NCBI RefSeq assembly: GCF_003330845.1
Contig: NZ_CP026121.1
Coordinates: 2,523,501-2,587,500 of the forward strand
DNA length: 64,000 nt
Direction of reading: 5' to 3'
Source: Streptomyces sp. Go-475
GTDB lineage: Bacteria; Actinomycetota; Actinomycetes; Streptomycetales; Streptomycetaceae
Shown: positions 48,275-58,000 of the stretch, one piece after another
Layout: the number at the start of each line of letters is the position of its first letter
Numbering within the stretch: the stretch's first letter is position 1
Made by a program: the position numbers and the translations under genes
Notes under the pieces: model-generated
Told to the model about the DNA's origin: nothing
Database searches by the model: none
The model's input: only the letters and a program-made list of their open reading frames with translations

Positions 48275-50317
48275 GTGCACGACATGACCATGGGCTCCAA
48301 CGTCTCTTTGGCGGCCCTGAGCGAGAACGTCGGTTCCGCGATCGTCAGCCTGGGCTGGTCCAGCCCGACCGGTGAGGGCGACGCCGATGTGTCCGTGCTG
48401 CTGCTGGACGCGAAGGGCAAGGTCCGCAGCGACGCCGACTTCTACTTCTACAACAACCCGGTGGCCGCCGACGGCAGCGTGCAGTTGCTGGGCAAGGAGC
48501 CCACGGCGGACGGCAGCGAGGACAGGATCAGCTTCGACCTGACCGCCGTCCCGGCCGACGTGGAGCGGATCGTCGTCGCCGCGAGCCGCTACGAGCAGGC
48601 CCGCTTCGCCGAGCTGGACGACCTCAAGGTGACGCTGGCCGACGCCGGGGGCGAGAGCCTGCTGCGGTTCGTCATCGACGACCCGGGCCCGGTGAGCGCG
48701 ATCATCTTCGGCGAGTTGTACCGGCGCGCGGAGGACTGGAAGTTCCGGGCCGTCGGGCAGGGCTACGACAGCGGGCTGGCGGGGCTGGCGACGGACTTCG
48801 GCGTCGACGTCGAGGACGACGAGGCGGACGACGAGACCGAGTCCGGGACGGCGGCCGCGGAGGGACCCGCCGCCCCGGCACCCGAAGCCCCGCCGCAGGC
48901 GACTCCGCTGGAGGCCGTCCCGGCACCCCGTCCGCCCGCCGACGAGGAAGCCGCCCCGAAGAAGCGGACGGCCCGGCCGCGGACCGCGAAGAAGAAGGTC
49001 ACACTGCCCAAGGCTCCGGTGAAGAGCCTGGCGGAGAACGAGTCCTGGAAGTCGGCCCGGCTCTTCCCCGTCTCGGTGCTCAAGAGCGACCGGGAGCGGG
49101 AGATGCGCGCCACCTCGGTGCTGTTGTCGGTGATGGCCCAGGTGCCGGAATTCGGCAGGCGGCTCACCGCCGCGTTCGGTGCGCCGGCCGGCCGCATGGA
49201 GACCTTCACCGAGGTCTCCCTGCCGCACGGTGAGACGCCCCGCCGCCCCGACGGAGTGATCCGCGTCGAGCGCGCCGGAAAGCTGTGGACCGCCCTCGTC
49301 GAGACCAAGACCAACGGCAACGCCCTCAAGGCCGACCAGGTGCAGGCCTACATGGACATCGCCGCCCGGCGCGGCTACGAGGCCGTGATCACGCTGTCGA
49401 ACGACGTCGCACTGGAGGGCAGCCCACTCGTCGATGTCAAGATCGACCGGCGGCGCAAGCACCAGGTGGCCCTCTGGCACCTGTCCTGGGCCGAAGTGGC
49501 CCACCAGGCCCAGATGCTGATCCGGCACGAGGGCGTCGGGAACGCGGCGCACGCCTGGCTGCTCCAGGAACTGCTGCACTACCTCCAGCACGACAACTCC
49601 GGCTGCCACGGCTTCCAGAACATGGGCTCGGCCTGGGTACCGGTGCGCAACGGCATCGATGACGAGACCCTCTGCCTGGGCGACCCCCGCGCCCTGGAGG
49701 TCGTCGAGAGCTGGGAGCGGCTCATCCGCCAGGTCTGCCTGCGGCTCGGCGGTGAACTCGGGCAGAAGGTGCTGCCCGCCCAACGCGCCCGGCGCGGCAC
49801 CGACCCCGGGGCCCGCCGGGCCCGCCTGGCGGACCAGCTGTGTCTGGAGGGCAGGCTCCAGGCGGAGCTGCGGGTCGAAGGGGCGCCCGGCCTGCTCACC
49901 GTCAACGCCGATCTGCGCACCGCCAAGCTGCGCACGTCCGTGGAGATCCCGGCGCCCGAGCAGGGCTACCCCCTGACCTGGGCCAAGCGTCTGGTCCGCC
50001 GTCTCGCCGAGGCGCCGGCGGATCTGCACGTGGAGACGCTGGTGGAGGGCGAGACGGGTGGCCCCCGGGGCACCCTGGAGCGGCTGCGACCCGAACCGGC
50101 CGATCTGCTGCCGAAGGACAGCGCCACCCGCATCACCGGGTTCCGGCTGTCCCTCTTCAAGAGCATGGGCAGCGGCCGGGGCAGCGCCGAGTCCGGTTTC
50201 ATCCGCAGCGTCGACGACGCCGTGCACCGGTTCTACACCTCGGTGGTGGTCCACCTGGACGCTCCGGCAGCCGGGCGGGCGGCTGCGGTGGCGGCGAAGG
50301 AGCGGGCCGCGGTGTGA
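48275..50317 (+). CDS. TerD-domain protein fused to a PD-(D/E)XK nuclease-like domain
   Basis: 680 aa, GTG 48275 after a G-rich ribosome site (ATG 48284 possible). Residues 5-175 are a TerD domain: VSLGWSSPTGEGDADVSVLLLDAKGKVRSDADFYFYNNP, SEDRISFDLTAVPADVERIVVAAS, FGELYRRAEDWKFRAVGQGYDSGLAGLATDFGV, binding Ca2+ in studied TerD proteins. An acidic then Ala/Pro/Lys linker spans 176-250. The C-terminal part (about 255-680) has Asp-326 (RPDGVIRVE) and Glu-343/Lys-345 (WTALVETKTNGNALKADQVQAYMD), the D...ExK arrangement of restriction-endonuclease-fold proteins. TerD-nuclease fusions have been noted in comparative work on tellurite/stress systems; this one has no ter operon beside it. Possibly a stress or phage-response effector. 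Confidence 0.8.
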   Translation: MHDMTMGSNVSLAALSENVGSAIVSLGWSSPTGEGDADVSVLLLDAKGKVRSDADFYFYNNPVAADGSVQLLGKEPTADGSEDRISFDLTAVPADVERIVVAASRYEQARFAELDDLKVTLADAGGESLLRFVIDDPGPVSAIIFGELYRRAEDWKFRAVGQGYDSGLAGLATDFGVDVEDDEADDETESGTAAAEGPAAPAPEAPPQATPLEAVPAPRPPADEEAAPKKRTARPRTAKKKVTLPKAPVKSLAENESWKSARLFPVSVLKSDREREMRATSVLLSVMAQVPEFGRRLTAAFGAPAGRMETFTEVSLPHGETPRRPDGVIRVERAGKLWTALVETKTNGNALKADQVQAYMDIAARRGYEAVITLSNDVALEGSPLVDVKIDRRRKHQVALWHLSWAEVAHQAQMLIRHEGVGNAAHAWLLQELLHYLQHDNSGCHGFQNMGSAWVPVRNGIDDETLCLGDPRALEVVESWERLIRQVCLRLGGELGQKVLPAQRARRGTDPGARRARLADQLCLEGRLQAELRVEGAPGLLTVNADLRTAKLRTSVEIPAPEQGYPLTWAKRLVRRLAEAPADLHVETLVEGETGGPRGTLERLRPEPADLLPKDSATRITGFRLSLFKSMGSGRGSAESGFIRSVDDAVHRFYTSVVVHLDAPAAGRAAAVAAKERAAV

Positions 50318-50359
50318 CAGCGCGGTGGCGGTGGGCATCGCCGAGTGCACCGGCCCGCC

Positions 50360-51604
50360 TCACCGCCGTCCCCGCACCACCCCCAACTCCCCCCGCAACC
50401 GCTGCGCCCGCAGCACCAGTTCCAGTTCGAAGCGGCGGTCGGGGTCGTCGATCTCCCCGCCCCAGAGTTCGCGGATCTGGCGGAGGCGGTAGCGGACCGT
50501 CTGGGGGTGAACACCGAGGCGGGTGGCGACCTCGGGGGCGCCGCCGCGGGTCTCCAGCCAGGCCAGGAGGGTTTCCGCGAGGCGGCGGCCGTGGGTGGGG
50601 CCGCAGTGGGTCAGGGGGGCCAGGCAGCGCAGGGCCAGGTCGTCGATCAGCTCCTCGGGCTGGAGGAGGACCAGGGCCTCGGTGTGTTCCGTGCAGTAGA
50701 GGACCTCGCCCGTGGGGAGCAGGTCCCGTTCCATCAGGCGTACCGCCGCCTCCGCCCAGCGCAGCGACTTCGCCGCGTCGGTGAGCGGGACCGGTGGGCC
50801 GATCGCGCCGGACCAGCCGGCCAGGGCGCGGTGCAGCAGCTCGGGGCGGCCCGCCGCGTCCGGCTCGGGGACGACCATGCGGGGCTGTTCGTACTCCATG
50901 TCGAGCAGGACCCCCTGCCCGACCGCGGGGGCCATCGCCTCGCGGGCGGGGCGGAGCAGGACGCCGACCGCGACCTTCTCGGGCAGGGGCCAGCCGATCC
51001 GGGCGGCCCGTTCGGTCAGGGCCTCGGCGGGGTCGCCGCGGTGGTGTTCGGCCAGCAGCAGTTCCATGAGGCGGCGTTGCAGGCGCAGGCGTTCCCCGGC
51101 CTGGCGGGCCGCCGCCTCGGCGTAGCCGCGCACGGACTGGTCGACGAGGCCGTCCAGGTACTCGTAGCCCGCGTCGACGAGTTCGTACATCGCCGGGGGC
51201 GGGATCTCCACGCGCTGGCCGATGTCGGCGAAGCGGCGCCAGGCCATGCGGACGCCCAGGCGGTAGATGGCCTGGAGGGAGTCGAGGGAGCGGCCGTTCA
51301 GGCCCTCGCCGCGGCCGAAGTCCTGGAAGACGCCCGGCGGGACGGTCGGGCGCCCCTCGGAGTTCTCCAGGTGCTGCACGAAGACCTCGATGGCGCGGCG
51401 GATGCCGACCAGGGCCATCGGCTCGCCGGAGTCGTCGAGGACGACGGGCAGGTGCGGGTACTCGCGCTGGATCTCGCGGAGGATCTCCTCGGCCAGTTCG
51501 GGCGCCTCGGCCATGGCGATCGCGGCGAACCGGCGCACCTGGAAGCGCGGTACGTCGTGCCAGGCCGAGCGGGTGGTGACGGTTCCGGTGCGGGCGGCCG
51601 TCAT
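50360..51604 (-). CDS. PucR/CdaR-type helix-turn-helix regulator
   Basis: 414 aa. C-terminal PucR HTH (about 355-405): LAETLLAWLETRGGAPEVATRLGVHPQTVRYRLRQIRELWG. Central part includes a RsbRD/GGDEF-like region of this family; the N-terminal region (YPHLPVVLDDSGEPMALVGIRRAIEVFVQHLE) is a helical sensing domain. Related Streptomyces proteins control nitrogen, purine or developmental genes; target unknown. It converges on the TerD-fusion gene (42-bp gap) and lies 3 bp after the small membrane protein gene, probably one transcript. Confidence 0.88.
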   Translation of the reverse strand: MTAARTGTVTTRSAWHDVPRFQVRRFAAIAMAEAPELAEEILREIQREYPHLPVVLDDSGEPMALVGIRRAIEVFVQHLENSEGRPTVPPGVFQDFGRGEGLNGRSLDSLQAIYRLGVRMAWRRFADIGQRVEIPPPAMYELVDAGYEYLDGLVDQSVRGYAEAAARQAGERLRLQRRLMELLLAEHHRGDPAEALTERAARIGWPLPEKVAVGVLLRPAREAMAPAVGQGVLLDMEYEQPRMVVPEPDAAGRPELLHRALAGWSGAIGPPVPLTDAAKSLRWAEAAVRLMERDLLPTGEVLYCTEHTEALVLLQPEELIDDLALRCLAPLTHCGPTHGRRLAETLLAWLETRGGAPEVATRLGVHPQTVRYRLRQIRELWGGEIDDPDRRFELELVLRAQRLRGELGVVRGRR

Positions 51605-51607
51605 CCG

Positions 51608-51760
51608 TCAACTCCCCTGCCCGGCCTGCTCGTACGTGATCAGGGGCGTGTTCGGCTGGTCGGGCGTGGCTTCGAGCAGCGCGACCACGCCCAGCGCGGC
51701 GCCCACGGCGAGGGCGGCGGCGAGCGCGACGGTCAGCGCGGCAGCGAGCAGTCTGGACAT
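51608..51760 (-). CDS. Small single-span membrane protein (DUF2613-like)
   Basis: 50 aa. MSRLLAAALTVALAAALAVGAALGVVALLEA is one membrane helix with small residues, followed by TPDQPNTPLITYEQAGQGS. Length and pattern fit the DUF2613 family of actinobacterial membrane proteins. ATG 51760 is chosen since the upstream extension is not protein-like. It is 3 bp from the PucR start, so likely co-transcribed, and divergent from the DUF3068 gene. Confidence 0.7.
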   Translation of the reverse strand: MSRLLAAALTVALAAALAVGAALGVVALLEATPDQPNTPLITYEQAGQGS

Positions 51761-51862
51761 CGCAGGGTCAGCCTCTCTGTCCGGATTCGTCCGGATGTGG
51801 TCCGGAGGTTGCCCCACCCCGGCACCCCGTCCCTGCCTGTCGCCGCCCAGTCTCGACAAGCA

Positions 51863-51891
51863 TTGACACCCCGTCAAGAGCCGCCTACGGT
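51863..51891 (+). promoter_or_regulatory. Promoter of the DUF3068 gene
   Basis: -35 TTGACA (51863-51868), 17-bp spacer, -10 TACGGT (51886-51891): near-ideal housekeeping spacing, about 80 bp before the start. Confidence 0.7.
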
Positions 51892-51975
51892 TCCCGGCCC
51901 AGCCGCACGCGCCGTTTTCTCCGCCGTGCCGGTCCTCTCGTACGTCGAGCCGTCCCAAGCCACTGGAGTGCCCGG

Positions 51976-52971
51976 ATGCGCCGTACTACCTCTCCGTTTT
52001 CCCTGGTCCTGCTGGGTCTCGGCACGTTCCTGCTGGTGCTGGCGCCACTGCTCGCCTGGTACGTGCAGCCGCGTGCCGCGGTGAACCCGATCGACATCGA
52101 CACGACCGCCGTCTACACCGGCCGGGGCAGCGTCTTCGACACTGACCGGATCGAGACGGTGCCCGACCGGAAGATCACCGTGACCCAGCGGGTGCGGGGC
52201 AACGTCGCGGACAGCGAGCGCAGCGGCAACGCCGTCTGGGACGTGACGACCACGGTCGACACCGACAAGTCGCTGCCGGCCGCCGATCCGCACGACGCGC
52301 TGGACTTCACCCCGCACCGCTGGGTGATGGACCGGAAGACCACCCGCCCCGTGCACTGCTGCGGCGAGAAGCCGTACATCGAGGGCGAGGCCTATCTGAA
52401 GTTCCCCTTCGACGTGCAGAAACGCTCCTACCAGTGGTGGGACAACACCCTCGGCGACACGGTCGTGCTGCGCTACCGGGGCACCGAGAAGGTCCAGGGC
52501 TACACCGGCTACAAGTTCACCGGCTCGGTGCCGCCGACCAGGACGGGCACGCGGATGGTGCCCGGCACCCTCGTCGACCAGCCGAACCGGCCGCAGGTGC
52601 TGGCCGAGGAGTGGTACTCCAACCACGGTTTCGAGCTGGTCGTCGACCAGGCCACCGGCCGGGTGCTGTACGCGCAGACGGGGCCGAAGCGGACGCTGCG
52701 GGCGCCGGGCGGGAAGAAGGACGCGGCGGTGCTGCTGGACAGCCGGAAGATCTCCTTCACGACGGCGACACAGAAGGAGGCGGTGCGGCAGGCGAAGCGG
52801 GACAGCGGTCAACTCCGGCTGGTGGGAATGACGTTGCCGATCGGGGCGGCCGTGGGTGGTTTCGTGCTCGCGGTGGTCGGTGGGGTTCTCGTGGCGCGTG
52901 GGCGGAAGGAGCCGGAGCAGCCTGTTCCGTCCGATTCATCCGATATGCCCCAGCCCACCCTCACGATGTGA
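51976..52971 (+). CDS. DUF3068 membrane-anchored extracellular protein
   Basis: 331 aa. N-terminal helix SLVLLGLGTFLLVLAPLLAWYV (about 8-30) and C-terminal helix LVGMTLPIGAAVGGFVLAVVGGVLVA (about 279-305) bracket a ~250-residue outside domain: NPIDIDTTAVYTGRGSVFDTD, VMDRKTTRPVHCCGEKPYIEG, FPFDVQKRSYQWWDNTLGD. DUF3068 proteins are found across mycolata and streptomycetes; some are described as cell-wall-associated. It precedes the glycan gene chain by 216 bp, and a strong promoter is present, so it may be the first gene of the region. Confidence 0.88.
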   Translation: MRRTTSPFSLVLLGLGTFLLVLAPLLAWYVQPRAAVNPIDIDTTAVYTGRGSVFDTDRIETVPDRKITVTQRVRGNVADSERSGNAVWDVTTTVDTDKSLPAADPHDALDFTPHRWVMDRKTTRPVHCCGEKPYIEGEAYLKFPFDVQKRSYQWWDNTLGDTVVLRYRGTEKVQGYTGYKFTGSVPPTRTGTRMVPGTLVDQPNRPQVLAEEWYSNHGFELVVDQATGRVLYAQTGPKRTLRAPGGKKDAAVLLDSRKISFTTATQKEAVRQAKRDSGQLRLVGMTLPIGAAVGGFVLAVVGGVLVARGRKEPEQPVPSDSSDMPQPTLTM

Positions 52972-53187
52972 TGTGACGTCAGCTCTAACAAAGCCGGAAA
53001 TTGTCACGTCGGTGAGTAGCCGTGGCGAACGTCCGGGCGAAAACTGTCCAACCCCACCCGAGCACAACCCGTCCACACTCCCCTCCCAGGAAGAGTTCAG
53101 GCCCCCCACAGGCCGACCCCCTGCGACAACCACACCCCCCACGTTTCCCCACCTGAGTTCCGCACCCCGAGACGAGTTGGAGCACCC

Positions 53188-54339
53188 ATGCCCCAGCACG
53201 TGCCGTCCCAGCTGCGCGCCGCGTCCCCCAGCGCGCCGCAGCACCCTCCGGCGCTCCCCCCACATCCGCGCCGGATCGTCTTCCTCGCCCACCGCGACCT
53301 GGACAACCCGTCCGCCGGCGGCTCCGAGCTGCTGGTCGACAAGCTCGCCGACGGACTGACCCGCCTGGGCCACCAGGTGACCCTGCTGTGCGGGGGACCT
53401 GCCTCCTTCCGCGACTACCGGGTCGTGTCGGCGGGCGGCCCGTACGGGCACTATCTGCGCGCCCGCTCGGCCTTCACCCGGCAGGTCGGTGACTGCGACC
53501 TGCTGGTCGAGGTGTGCAACGGCATGCCGTACCTGGCGCCGCTGTGGCACCAGGGGCCGACGCTGTGCCTGGTCAACCACGTCCACACGGATCTGTGGAA
53601 GATGCGCTTCGGCGGGCCGCTGGCCCCGGCGGCGCGGATCGGCCGAAGACTCGAGCACTGGGCGCTGACCGGGGCGCAGCAGCGGAACCTGCTCGTCGCC
53701 GTGTCCTCCTCGACCGCGCACGCGCTGCGGGCGATCGGGGTCGAGCGGGACCGGATCCGGGTCGTGCACAACGGCGTGGAGGAGCCGGGGCCGCGGGCCG
53801 AGCGCTCGCCGGAGCCGTTGTTCGTCGCCGTCGGGCGGCTCGTCGAGTACAAGCGGATCGATCTGCTGCTGCGGTTGTGGGAGCGGGTGCGGCCGGTGAC
53901 CGGGGGGCGGCTGGTGATCGTCGGGGACGGGCCGGAGCGGGCCCGTCTGGAGCAACTGGCCGGTCCCGGCGTGGAGTTCACCGGGTACGTGTCGGAGGCG
54001 GAGAAACATCGGCTGCTGTGTTCGGCCTGGTTGCTGCTGCATCCCTCGGCCGTCGAGGGATGGGGGCTGGTCGTGACGGAGGCGGCGGCGCGGGAGACAC
54101 CGGCGGTCGCCTTCGACGTGCCCGGGCTGAAGGACTCCGTGATCGACGGTGAGACCGGGGTCCTCGCGCGGGGTGAGTCCTCGTTCGCGGCGGCCTGGTG
54201 TGCGCTGGCCCTGTCCGGGCGGCGGCGGGAGTTGATGGGCAAGGCGGCGCGGGAACGGGCTGCGCAGTTCCGGTGGGACCGGACGGTGCGGCAGTTCAGG
54301 GCCGTTGCCGCGGAGGCGGTGAGGGGCTGGGGGCCGTGA
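53188..54339 (+). CDS. Glycosyltransferase family 4 (GT-B fold)
   Basis: 383 aa. N-terminal acceptor side: RRIVFLAHRDLDNPSAGGSELLVDKLADGLTRLGHQVTLLCGG. C-terminal donor side: LFVAVGRLVEYKRIDLLLRLWERVRP, LVIVGDGPERARLEQLAGPGVEFTGYVSEAEKHRLL, LLLHPSAVEGWGLVVTEAAARETPAVAFDVPG (E-x7-E donor motif), and VIDGETGVLA. The Lys of EYKRI and the ExxxE-like region bind the nucleotide sugar. A retaining cytosolic enzyme that starts the chain of genes to 63192; GTGA overlap with the next gene. Likely builds a lipid-linked glycan. Confidence 0.93.
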   Translation: MPQHVPSQLRAASPSAPQHPPALPPHPRRIVFLAHRDLDNPSAGGSELLVDKLADGLTRLGHQVTLLCGGPASFRDYRVVSAGGPYGHYLRARSAFTRQVGDCDLLVEVCNGMPYLAPLWHQGPTLCLVNHVHTDLWKMRFGGPLAPAARIGRRLEHWALTGAQQRNLLVAVSSSTAHALRAIGVERDRIRVVHNGVEEPGPRAERSPEPLFVAVGRLVEYKRIDLLLRLWERVRPVTGGRLVIVGDGPERARLEQLAGPGVEFTGYVSEAEKHRLLCSAWLLLHPSAVEGWGLVVTEAAARETPAVAFDVPGLKDSVIDGETGVLARGESSFAAAWCALALSGRRRELMGKAARERAAQFRWDRTVRQFRAVAAEAVRGWGP

Positions 54340-55085
54340 CACGACCCATGCGTCCCTGGGCGAAAGACCCCTCGTTTCGAAGATCTCTCGCCCTGTTCCG
54401 TGCCTTCCTCCACGAACAGGACGATCCCGAGGCGTGCTACTCCCTGCTCGCCCGGGACGCCGTCGATCAGGTCGAGGCCTACGACGGGTCCGTCGCCGGG
54501 CGTACCGTCCTGGACGTCGGCGGCGGCAGCGGTTACTTCACCGAGGAGTTCCGGCGGCGCGGGGCGCACGCGTTCCTCTTCGAGCCGGACCTGGCCGAAC
54601 TCGGCGAGAAGCCCCCGGAGTCGGCCGTCGTCGCCGACGGGTACCTGCTGCCGGTGCGGGACGGCGTCGCGGACGTCACGTTCTCCTCCAACGTGCTGGA
54701 GCACGTGGCCGACCCCGAGACGTTCCTCAGCGAGCTCACCCGGGTGACACGGCCCGGCGGGCTGATCTACGTGTCGTTCACCAACTGGCTGTCGCCGTGG
54801 GGCGGGCACGAATGGGCCCCGTGGCACTACCTCGGTGCCGAGCGGGCCCGGGCCCGCTACCTGCGGCGGACCGGCAGGCCCGCCAAGCACACGCTCGGCG
54901 AGAACCTCTTCGCGGTGCACATCGGCTCCACCCTGCGGCAGGTGCGTGCCCGGGACGACGTCACGGTCGTCTCGGCACGCTCCCGCTACTGGCCGTTCCT
55001 CGCGGAAGCCGTCGTCAAGGCGCCCGGCATCCGCGAGTTCGCCACCTGGAACCTCCTCCTCATCCTGCGGCGGTGTCCTACATGA
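54336..55085 (+). CDS. Class I SAM-dependent methyltransferase
   Basis: 249 aa from GTG 54336 (GTGA overlap with the glycosyltransferase). Motif I RTVLDVGGGSGYFTEEF, acid loop AFLFEPDLAEL, motif III/IV ADVTFSSNVLEHVADPETFLSELTRVTRPGGLIYVSFTNWLSP. UbiE/methyltransferase-11 type. The GT4 and AftD-like neighbours suggest it methylates a sugar of the same glycan. ATGA overlap with the AftD-like gene. Confidence 0.9.
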   Translation: MTRPMRPWAKDPSFRRSLALFRAFLHEQDDPEACYSLLARDAVDQVEAYDGSVAGRTVLDVGGGSGYFTEEFRRRGAHAFLFEPDLAELGEKPPESAVVADGYLLPVRDGVADVTFSSNVLEHVADPETFLSELTRVTRPGGLIYVSFTNWLSPWGGHEWAPWHYLGAERARARYLRRTGRPAKHTLGENLFAVHIGSTLRQVRARDDVTVVSARSRYWPFLAEAVVKAPGIREFATWNLLLILRRCPT

Positions 55086-58000
55086 CAACCACGGTCCAGG
55101 CTCCTCCACCGGCAGCCGTCCCCACCACCGCGACCGCGTCCGGGCCCCCCGAGGGCCCGCGGTCGCGGCGCTGGCTGCTGGGTTTCTGGGCCGTGGTGTT
55201 CGTGCTGTTCCTGGTGGTGCGGCCGGGGCGGCAGACCTTCGACACCAAGCTCGGGGTGACCACCGACCCGGGTCAGTTCCTCGCCGATCTGGGACAGTTG
55301 TGGCACGACCGGGCCGGGTTCGGCGGGATCCAGGACCAGTACGTCGGCTATCTGTGGCCGATGCTGCCGTTCTACTGGCTGTGCGACCTGGTGCGGCTGC
55401 CGGTATGGCTGGCCGAGCGGCTGTGGATGTCGTTGATCGTCTCCGTCGCCTTCTGGGGGGCGCTCAGGCTGGCCGAGCGGCTGCGGGTGGGCAGTTCGGC
55501 GTCCCGGCTGCTGGGGGCCGTGGCGTACGCGCTGTGGCCGCTGTTCACGACCGTCATCGGGTCGACGTCGGCCGCCGCGCTGCCCGGCGCGTTCCTGCCG
55601 TGGGTGCTGCTGCCGCTGACGAACGAGCGGTACGCGGCCCGGGTCGCGGCGCTGCGGTCGGCGCTGCTCGTGCCGTTCATGGGCGGGGTGAACGCGTCGG
55701 CGACGCTGGCGTCCCTGCTGCCGGTCGGGCTGTATCTGCTGTCCCGGCCGCCGGGGCCGCGGATGCGCAAGCTGATCGCCTGGTGGGCCCCGGCGGTGAT
55801 CGTGGTGACGGCCTGGTGGTGGGTGCCGCTGCTGCTGCTCGGCGTCTACGGCGAGAACTTCCTCCCCTACATAGAGACCGCGCGGACGACCACGGACACC
55901 ATGTCGGCGACCGAGGCGCTGCGCGGCGCCGGGAACTGGGTGGCCTATCTGCACTTCGGTGAGGCCTGGCTGCCGGCCGGCTGGACCGTGGCCTCCTCCG
56001 TCCTGGTGGTCGTGTGCTCGGCGCTCGCGGCCGGGCTGGGTCTTGCCGGGCTCGCCCGGCGGGACCTGCCCGAGCGGCGGTGGCTGGTGCTGACGGTGCT
56101 GGTGACGGCGCTGGTGCTGCTCGCCGGGTACGGCGGGGCGTTCGGGGCGCCGTTCCACGGCGTCGTGCAGGACTGGCTGGACGGGTGGCTGTCGCCGTTC
56201 CGGAACATCTACAAGTTCCAGACGGGGCTCGCCCTGGCGCTCGCGCTGGGGCTGGCCCACCTGGTCGGTGTGGCGGCCGAGCCGCGCGGGGCCCGGCAGG
56301 TGCGGGGCCGGCGGTTCGCCCCGCTGGTCGCGGCCGTGCTGATCGTGCCCGGGCTGCTGTGGCCGTACCTCAACGGCTCGATCCTCAACCCGGGTTCCTT
56401 CCAGAAGCTCCCCGCCTACTGGCAGGCCACGGCCGACTGGCTGGAGAAGTACTCCCCCGACTCCCGCGCCCTGGTCGTCCCGGCGACCGCGCACGGCATC
56501 TACACCTGGGGCTCGCCCATCGACCAGCCGCTCGACGTGCTGGCCGAGTCGCGGTGGGCGCAGCGGGACTACGTCCCGTTCGGCACGCCCGGCAACCGGC
56601 GCGCGATGGACGCCGTCGAGCAGGCGCTGCTGACCGGGGGCGAAGTGCCGGGCCTCGCCGACTACTTGAGCCGGGCCGGGCTGTACTACGTCGTCGTGCG
56701 CAATGACCTCGACCCGGACCAGATCGGTTCCGTGCCGACCACGACCGTCAAGCGCACCCTCGAACAGTCGGGGTACGAGCGGGTGACGGGGCTCGGGCCG
56801 GTGATGACCGGCGGCCGGATCGCGCGGGACGCGCCGCTCCAGGTCGAGGGGCTGTACCCGCGGCAGCGGGCCGTGGAGATCTACCGGCCGACGGGGGACG
56901 AGGTGATCCGGCCCGGGCAGGCCGGACTCGCCCCGGTCTCCGACACGGCCGTGGTGTCCGGCGGACCGGAGGCGCTGCTGCCGCTGGCGTCCCAGCTGCG
57001 CGGCCGGGCGACCGTCCTGACCGGCGACAACCACCCCGGGCTCGGCACGCCGGCCGTGCAGGTGGTGGGCGACGGGATGCGGCGGGCCGACACCCGGTTC
57101 GGGGTGGTCAACGCCGGCACCTCGTACACGTACACGCGCGACGAGCGCAACGCGCCCGACGCCCAGCAGGACCCGGGCGAGAAGCCGCGCCAGATCCTGC
57201 CGACCGAGGGCGTCGAGCACCAGACGGTGGCCGAGCTGCGCGGCGCCCGCTCGGTGACGGCGTCGTCGTACGGCAACTGGCTGTTCCACCTGCCGCAGTA
57301 CGACCCGGTGAACGCCTTCGACGGCAACCCGGACACCGCGTGGGCGGAGGGCGCGCCGGGCACCCCGGACGGGCAGTGGCTGCGCATCGGCTTCACCGGC
57401 TCCTACGACATGCCGTCCTCCTTCAAGGTCACGCCGCTGCCGCAGGAGAGCGTGCGGGCGGCGGCGACGAAGGTGCGGGTGGAGACCGAGAAGGGCGCGA
57501 GGACCAGCTTCCTGCGGCCGAACGGCACGACGCAGAGCGTCAAGGCGCCCGAGGGCGCCACCCGGTGGATGAAGCTGACGATCACGGACTCGGTGGAGCG
57601 CCGGGCCGGGCTGACGGGCGCGGGCTTCTCCGAGATCGACCTGCCCGACGTGCGGGTGACGCGGATGCTGCGGCTGCCCGCCGACGCGGACGACGCCACC
57701 GCGTCCGCCACCGTCGTCTCCCTGCACCGCGCCTCCGACCCGACCGGCCTCTCCGCGACCGGCACCGAGGCCGGTCTGCACCGCCGCTTCACCACCCCCG
57801 CCGCCGGGACGTACGAGGTGAAGGCGACCGCGGTGCCGGTGCCGGGCGCGGAACTCGACGAGCTGCTGTACGAGGTGGCGCCCGAGCAGCAGGCCCGGAT
57901 CGTCGCCACCGCCGACTCCACGGCCCGCCTCGGCGCGGGCCTCGGGGCGCGCAACCTCACCGACGGCGACCTGACGACGGCGTGGATCGCGGGCGACCGG

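Noticed and set aside
47486..50350. 954-codon minus-strand frame covering the TerD-fusion gene and IclR
   Set aside because: The TerD domain on the plus strand and the IclR frame account for the sequence; this frame crosses two genes.
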